Shown here: piece after piece, positions 21,565-25,566 of the stretch
Layout of the letters: the number at the start of each line of letters is the position of its first letter
Numbering within the stretch: the stretch's first letter is position 1
Origin: Proteobacteria bacterium SG_bin9
GTDB taxonomy: Bacteria; Pseudomonadota; Alphaproteobacteria; Rhizobiales; Xanthobacteraceae
Reading direction: 5' to 3'
DNA length: 25,566 nucleotides
Assembly: GCA_002083525.1 (NCBI GenBank)
Contig: LWDM01000020.1
Location: forward strand, 1-25,566
Notes under the pieces: model-generated
Seen by the model: only the letters and a program-made list of their open reading frames with translations
Told to the model about the DNA's origin: nothing
The model's database searches: none
Position numbers and translations under genes: made by a program

Positions 21565-23436
21565 CTATGCGCTCGCAGCTGCTCCGCGCCGGCTCTCCCG
21601 GCGAAGATAGGCCGCGAGGATGCCGAGCGCCGCCGGTGTCATGCCATCGATGCGGCCCGCCTGGCCGACCGTCATCGGCTGCACCGTCTCGAGCTTGTTG
21701 CGTGCTTCGTTCGAAAGCCCCGGCACCGCGCGATAGTCGATGCCGGTGAGCACCAAACTTTCATCGCGACGAAACGCGTCGAGGTCCGCGCTCTGACGCT
21801 TGAGATAGACGTCATACGTCGCATCGATCTCGACATGCTCGGCGATCGGCGCATCGATCGCATACAGCTCGGGCCAGATCGCTGCGAGCTGACTCCAGTT
21901 GATTTCTGGATACGCGAGCAGATCGAACGCGCTTCGGCGCTGTCCATCGCGATTCAAGTTAAGCCCGTGGCGCAGGCCTTCCGTGGGTGTCAGCGACAGC
22001 GACTTCGCCAGCGTCTTCGCGGCATCGAGCGCCGCCATCTTTTTCACGTGAAACAACGAACGAGCTTCACCGACGCATCCGAGCGCGATGCCTTTGCCGG
22101 TCAAACGCTGATCCGCATTGTCCGCACGCAGCGTCAACCGATACTCCGCGCGCGATGTGAACATGCGATACGGCTCGGTGATGCCGCGCGTGACGAGATC
22201 GTCGATCATCACGCCGAGATATCCATCGGCGCGATCGAACACGATTTCCTTCGCGCCTCCGGCAAAGAGCGCAGCGTTGAGTCCCGCAACGAGTCCCTGG
22301 GCGCCGGCTTCTTCATATCCGGTAGTGCCGTTGATCTGCCCGGCCAGGAAAAGCCCCGGCACACGCTTCGTCTGGAGAGTTGGGTCGAGCTCACGCGGAT
22401 CGACGTGGTCGTATTCGATGGCGTAGCCCGGCCGGACCATCTTCGTCCGCTCAAGGCCCGGGATCGAAGCGATGATCGCGAGCTGCACGTCTTCCGGCAG
22501 CGAAGTGGAGATGCCGTTCGGATAGACGGTCGTATCGTCGAGCCCTTCCGGCTCGAGGAAGATCTGATGGCCGTCGCGATCGCCGAAACGGACGATCTTG
22601 TCCTCGATCGAGGGACAATAACGGGGGCCACGGCTCCGAATCTGCCCGGAATACATCGGTGAGCGATGGACATTGGTCCGGATCGCCTCATGGGTCGCCG
22701 CGGTGGTGCGGGTGATGCCGCACTGGACCTGCGGGGTCGCAATCCGGCTCGTCAGCACCGAAAATGGCTCCGGCGGATCGTCTCCGGGCTGCATTTCGAC
22801 CGCTGTCCAGTCGATGGTAGTGCCATCGAGGCGCGGCGGAGTGCCGGTTTTCAGCCGTCCAAGGGTGAAGCCGAACTGTTCGAAGGAGCTCGAGAGCCCC
22901 AGTGAGGGCGCTTCATCGATACGCCCGGCGGGCCAGGACTTCTCGCCGAGGTGGATCAGGCCCCGCAGGAAGGTGCCGGTCGTCACGACGATCGCCTTGG
23001 CGGTGATGTCGCGGCCATCGGCTAGCCGGAGACCTGTAATCCGGCCCTCGGACTGCAGAAGATCCACGGCTTCGCCTTCGATCACGCTCAGATTAGCCGT
23101 CTCCCGAATCGCGGCCTGCATCGCCGCCGCATAGAGCTTGCGATCCGCCTGGGCCCGGGGTCCGCGTACCGCCGGCCCCTTGCGCCGGTTCAAAAGCCTG
23201 AACTGGATGCCCGCCGCATCCGCCACCCGGCCCATCAGACCGTCCAGCGCGTCGATTTCCCTGACGAGATGGCCCTTTCCGAGCCCTCCGATGGCCGGAT
23301 TGCAGGACATGGCGCCGATGGTTGCGAATTTATGGGTCACAAGTGCCGTTTTGGCGCCCATGCGAGCGGAAGCCGCCGCAGCTTCGCAGCCGGCGTGGCC
23401 TCCCCCGATGACAATAACGTCGAATGCTGTGGTCAT
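21565..23436 (-). CDS. mnmG: tRNA uridine-5-carboxymethylaminomethyl modification enzyme MnmG
   Basis: FAD- and NADH-dependent partner of MnmE (formerly GidA) that modifies the wobble uridine of certain tRNAs. The 623 residues agree with the family (E. coli 629). The FAD dinucleotide fold is VIVIGGGHAGCEAAAASARMG at the N-terminus, followed by the MnmG signatures NPAIGGLGKGHLVREIDALDG, GPAVRGPRAQADRKLY, GRLKTGTPPRLDG and GQINGTTGYEEAGAQGLVAG. I start at the ATG at 23436 (MTTAFDVIVIGGG); the open frame continues to 23526, but those 30 residues are Arg-rich and alien to the family. The C-terminal tRNA/MnmE-binding domain ends AYLRRESRRG. Codons for SLFHVKK near residue 465 contain a parS site. 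It heads mnmG-rsmG-parA-parB. Confidence 0.98.
   Translation of the reverse strand: MTTAFDVIVIGGGHAGCEAAAASARMGAKTALVTHKFATIGAMSCNPAIGGLGKGHLVREIDALDGLMGRVADAAGIQFRLLNRRKGPAVRGPRAQADRKLYAAAMQAAIRETANLSVIEGEAVDLLQSEGRITGLRLADGRDITAKAIVVTTGTFLRGLIHLGEKSWPAGRIDEAPSLGLSSSFEQFGFTLGRLKTGTPPRLDGTTIDWTAVEMQPGDDPPEPFSVLTSRIATPQVQCGITRTTAATHEAIRTNVHRSPMYSGQIRSRGPRYCPSIEDKIVRFGDRDGHQIFLEPEGLDDTTVYPNGISTSLPEDVQLAIIASIPGLERTKMVRPGYAIEYDHVDPRELDPTLQTKRVPGLFLAGQINGTTGYEEAGAQGLVAGLNAALFAGGAKEIVFDRADGYLGVMIDDLVTRGITEPYRMFTSRAEYRLTLRADNADQRLTGKGIALGCVGEARSLFHVKKMAALDAAKTLAKSLSLTPTEGLRHGLNLNRDGQRRSAFDLLAYPEINWSQLAAIWPELYAIDAPIAEHVEIDATYDVYLKRQSADLDAFRRDESLVLTGIDYRAVPGLSNEARNKLETVQPMTVGQAGRIDGMTPAALGILAAYLRRESRRGAAASA
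22040..22055. promoter_or_regulatory. parS site inside mnmG
   Basis: TTTTTCACGTGAAACA matches the parS consensus at 15 of 16 positions (base 2 differs). It is read in the mnmG frame as L-F-H-V-K. Centromere sites inside gidA/mnmG are known from other bacteria. Confidence 0.85.
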
Positions 23437-23547
23437 GGCGCTCTGGCGCCGTTCTCGGCGCGTCGGCGCGGTTCTACCGCGCGAACGTGAAACCGCAAAG
23501 GCAATTGGCACGGATATTGTCGCCACCGGCGATAAGCTTCAGCGTCG

Positions 23548-23563
23548 GTGTTCACGTGAAACG
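23548..23563. promoter_or_regulatory. Degenerate parS site, mnmG-mnmE intergenic
   Basis: GTGTTCACGTGAAACG matches parS at 12 of 16 positions, with the core TTCACGTGAAAC intact. Its centre is 39 bp from the next, perfect site. A further GTGAAAC half-site lies at 23487-23493. Confidence 0.6.
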
Positions 23564-23586
23564 GGATCGACCGCGGTCGGGGAAAA

Positions 23587-23602
23587 TGTTTCACGTGAAA
23601 CA
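23587..23602. promoter_or_regulatory. Perfect parS site, mnmG-mnmE intergenic
   Basis: TGTTTCACGTGAAACA, the full 16-bp palindromic ParB-binding consensus. It lies 151 bp upstream of the mnmG start, so ParB spreading may also affect mnmG-parAB transcription (inference). Confidence 0.95.
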
Positions 23603-23627
23603 GCCATCGGAATCAGGGCGGACTCAC

Positions 23628-23643
23628 TGTTTCACGTGAAACA
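23628..23643. promoter_or_regulatory. Second perfect parS site, mnmG-mnmE intergenic
   Basis: A second exact TGTTTCACGTGAAACA, centred 41 bp from the first and 13 bp beyond the mnmE stop. Confidence 0.95.
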
Positions 23644-23655
23644 CGCTCCGATTCA

Positions 23656-25014
23656 CTACTTCCCGATGCAGAACTCGCGAAAGATAACGTCAAGGATATC
23701 ATCCACATCCACGCGCCCGACCAACCGGCCCAATGAGTGAATCGCAGCCCGGAGTTCCTCCGCCGCGAGTTCCAGGGGCAGGTCCGGAAGGCCAGTGGCT
23801 CGATCCAGCCCATCGGCAGTGTCCCGCAGCAAGGCTCGGTGCCGGGCCCGGGTAATGACGGCGCCCTCGCCCAGTCCGAAAAAGCTGTCCGCGAATCGCC
23901 CCAGCGCCGCGACCAGCTCGGCCACGCCCTCGCCGTTGGCCGCCGAGATATCGTGTCGCGGATGGCCGAAGGTCATCCCGCTCCGGGTCGCGGCTGTCGC
24001 GTCGACCTTGTTACGGACGAACCAGAGCTCCGCGCGGCCCTTCGCCGAGACGGCCGCGTTGAGCGTCGCCTCGCGATCGTCGCAAGACTTCGACGTCGCA
24101 TCGAGCAGCCACAGCACGAGATCGGCGTCGCCGGCGCGCGCCCGCGCTCGGCGTACGCCCTCCTGCTCCACCGGATCGTCGGTCTCGCGAATGCCCGCGG
24201 TGTCGAGCAAGGTCACCGGATATCCGTCGAGATCGAGATGCACCTCGATCACATCGCGCGTCGTGCCGGCGTGCGGTGAGACGATCGCAGCCTCTCGCCG
24301 CGCGAGACGGTTGAGCAGCGTTGACTTGCCGACGTTCGGCGCACCGGCGATCGCAACGACGAGACCGTCGCGCAGGCGTTCGCTTTGTGCCGATGCCGCA
24401 AGGGTTTCTTCAATTGCGCTCCTCAGCGCGATGATCTTGTCGAACGCAGGCTGCGTCAGATCGTCGGGCACATCGCCTTCGTCCGAGAAGTCGATTCCCG
24501 CTTCGATCAACGCCGACGCTTCGATGATCTGCCGCCGCCAGCTCTCGGCCTTGTCGCCGAGCAATCCCTTCAGCTGACGTAGCGCTTGGCGGCGCTGATG
24601 ATCGGTGTCGGCGTGAATGAGATCGTCGAGGCCTTCGGCGTCGGTGAGATCGAGCTTGCCGTTCTCGAACGCGCGGCGCGTGAATTCGCCTGGCTCGGCC
24701 GGACGCAGGCCGTCGATCTTCAAGAGAGAGTCGGTGATCGCCGCGAGAACGGCGCGGCCGCCGTGGACATGGAATTCGGCGACGTCCTCGCCGGTCGCGC
24801 TCGCCGGCGCCGGAAACCAGAGCACCACTGCTTCGTCGAGCGGCTCGCCACGCGAATCACGCAGCGTCGCGTATCGGGCAAGTCGAGGCGCGGGCACGCC
24901 GCCGGTCAGCCGGCGAACGGCCTCACCCGCCGCCGGGCCCGAGACGCGGACAATGGCGATCGCCGAGGGCGGCCGTCCGGACGAGAGCGCGAAGATTGTG
25001 GAGGACGAACTCAT
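23656..25014 (-). CDS. mnmE: tRNA modification GTPase MnmE
   Basis: GTPase partner of MnmG (formerly TrmE) in wobble-uridine modification. The 452-residue protein has an N-terminal folate-binding/dimerisation domain (1-118, TIFALSSGRPPSAIAIVRVSGP and GEFTRRAFENGKLDLTDAEGLDDLI). A helical domain flanks the G domain: P-loop GAPNVGKS at 224-231, K-loop/switch TTRD at 251-254, DTAG at 271-274 and NKVD near 337. The invariant C-terminal CIGK, whose cysteine is needed for the reaction, is present at 449-452. The start at 25014 gives the expected N-terminus, though the Shine-Dalgarno is weak. It lies upstream of mnmG on the same strand, 219 bp away across the parS array. Confidence 0.98.
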   Translation of the reverse strand: MSSSSTIFALSSGRPPSAIAIVRVSGPAAGEAVRRLTGGVPAPRLARYATLRDSRGEPLDEAVVLWFPAPASATGEDVAEFHVHGGRAVLAAITDSLLKIDGLRPAEPGEFTRRAFENGKLDLTDAEGLDDLIHADTDHQRRQALRQLKGLLGDKAESWRRQIIEASALIEAGIDFSDEGDVPDDLTQPAFDKIIALRSAIEETLAASAQSERLRDGLVVAIAGAPNVGKSTLLNRLARREAAIVSPHAGTTRDVIEVHLDLDGYPVTLLDTAGIRETDDPVEQEGVRRARARAGDADLVLWLLDATSKSCDDREATLNAAVSAKGRAELWFVRNKVDATAATRSGMTFGHPRHDISAANGEGVAELVAALGRFADSFFGLGEGAVITRARHRALLRDTADGLDRATGLPDLPLELAAEELRAAIHSLGRLVGRVDVDDILDVIFREFCIGK

Positions 25015-25160
25015 GCGGGCTATCTGTCATCGAAAGCGATGCCTGGCAAAGCCGTTCGGTTGAACCGGGCTATCGTCGCTCATGCTGCGTCGCAATATGT
25101 TGCGGTATGAGCCGCAGCAAACCGCGAACCAACCCTCGCCGAAGCCCTCGCCCATGCTGC

Positions 25161-25193
25161 AAAAAGGGCCGCAGCATAACGTGCTACGGCCCT
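25161..25193 (-). terminator. Intrinsic terminator downstream of rho
   Basis: On the minus strand AGGGCCG and CGGCCCT form a 7-bp stem, continued by AGCA/TGCT across one mismatch, around a short loop. The right arm runs straight into TTTTT. It lies about 85 bp after the rho stop and 147 bp before mnmE, so it probably ends the rho transcript. Confidence 0.75.
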
Positions 25194-25240
25194 CAAATAA
25201 TAACGATGTCAGTGTTTTAGACGATAATCAGTCGCACAAG

Positions 25241-25268
25241 CCATGTTGCATACTGCAATGCAGCATGG
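25241..25268. repeat. 11-bp hairpin just after the rho stop
   Basis: CCATGTTGCAT (25241-25251) pairs with ATGCAGCATGG (25258-25268), with one G-U on the plus strand and one A-C mismatch on the minus strand, around a 6-nt loop. It begins 8 bp after the rho stop and has no minus-strand T-tract. It may protect the mRNA 3' end or be a protein-binding dyad. Confidence 0.45.
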
Positions 25269-25276
25269 TTTGAGGC

Positions 25277-25566
25277 TTACGTATTCATCGAGTCGAAGAA
25301 GTCCGAGTTCGACTTGGTGTTGCGCAGCTTGTCGAGCAGGAACTCGATCGCGCCCATGGTGCCCATCGGGTTGAGAATGCGGCGGAGGACGTACATCTTC
25401 TTGAGCACCTGCGGATCGGTGATGAGCTCTTCCTTGCGCGTACCCGAGCGGGCGATGTCGATCGCCGGGAAGGTGCGCTTGTCCGAGACCTTGCGGTCGA
25501 GGATGAGTTCGGAGTTACCGGTGCCCTTGAATTCTTCGAAGATGACTTCGTCCATGCGGCTGCCGG
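25277..25566 (-). CDS. rho: Transcription termination factor Rho, C-terminal end only
   Basis: Hexameric RNA helicase that ends transcription. Only the last 96 codons are in the window, and the frame is open through the right edge (GSR precedes MDEVIFEEFKG, which is internal, not a start). The recognisable C-terminal sequence includes EEFKGTGNSELILDRKVSDKRTFPAIDI, SGTRKEELI (the R-loop/arginine-finger area) and the terminal MGTMGAIEFLLDKLRNTKSNSDFFDSMN. The rho-mnmE-mnmG-rsmG-parAB order is conserved in Alphaproteobacteria. Confidence 0.97.
   Translation of the reverse strand, partial: GSRMDEVIFEEFKGTGNSELILDRKVSDKRTFPAIDIARSGTRKEELITDPQVLKKMYVLRRILNPMGTMGAIEFLLDKLRNTKSNSDFFDSMNT

Noticed and set aside
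23437..23526. 30-residue N-terminal extension of mnmG
   Set aside because: The extension is Arg-rich and absent from the family; MTTAFDVIVIGGG at 23436 is the canonical start.
1..25566. CRISPR arrays, insertion sequences, prophage, rRNA or tRNA genes
   Set aside because: I saw no regularly spaced repeats, transposase or integrase motifs, and no tRNA T-loop or CCA-end signatures in the intergenic spaces.

Overview
This window is a core chromosomal segment of a high-GC alphaproteobacterium. The gene order rho-mnmE-mnmG-rsmG-parA-parB | holA-lptE-leuS is typical of Alphaproteobacteria. The flanking amtB-glnK-amtB block, an orphan OmpR-type regulator resembling CenR, a candidate CtrA box and GANTC (CcrM) site clusters point to Hyphomicrobiales (Rhizobiales), probably the Rhodopseudomonas/Bradyrhizobium/Afipia neighbourhood. 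The family placement is inference from gene order and protein similarity recalled from memory. There is no mobile element, CRISPR array, rRNA or tRNA gene in the window.

Layout. (1) 1-3395, +: nitrogen block. The 3' part of one ammonium transporter gene (its signal peptide start lies left of the window) and a 13-bp-stem hairpin are followed by a near-consensus sigma-54 promoter driving glnK and a second amtB. (2) 3396-4630: a strong intrinsic terminator, then about 1.1 kb without a credible gene. This gap holds three consecutive hairpins (3901-4020), a cluster of GANTC sites, several dyads, a parS-like 16-mer with a neighbouring half-site, and a CtrA-type box (TTAA-N7-TTAA). (3) 4631-10188, +: a class I aminotransferase (DapC-like) two bases ahead of ftsK, then a LolA-type lipoprotein carrier and exonuclease III. 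(4) 10185-12835, mixed strands: a stand-alone cyclic-nucleotide-binding-domain protein downstream of a CenR-like response regulator (both -), an L,D-transpeptidase-fold protein (+), and the PLP homeostasis protein YggS (-). (5) 12975-19038, +: a membrane diguanylate cyclase, then leuS, lptE and holA in close succession. (6) 19035-25566, -: parB, parA, rsmG, mnmG, mnmE and the 3' end of rho.

How the parts work together. The right-hand block is the chromosome-segregation locus: ParA and ParB are encoded with the tRNA-modification genes mnmG and mnmE, and the window contains the centromere itself. Two perfect parS sites and one degenerate site lie between mnmG and mnmE, and further copies are embedded in the mnmG and rsmG coding sequences. 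The left non-coding gap carries a second, weaker parS-like element about 19 kb away, beside GANTC and CtrA-like sites, directly upstream of the operon encoding FtsK, the DNA translocase that couples division to chromosome segregation. That co-localisation is the most interesting regulatory hypothesis here. The genes themselves are ordinary, well-known families, and I see no evidence for a wholly new multi-gene system.
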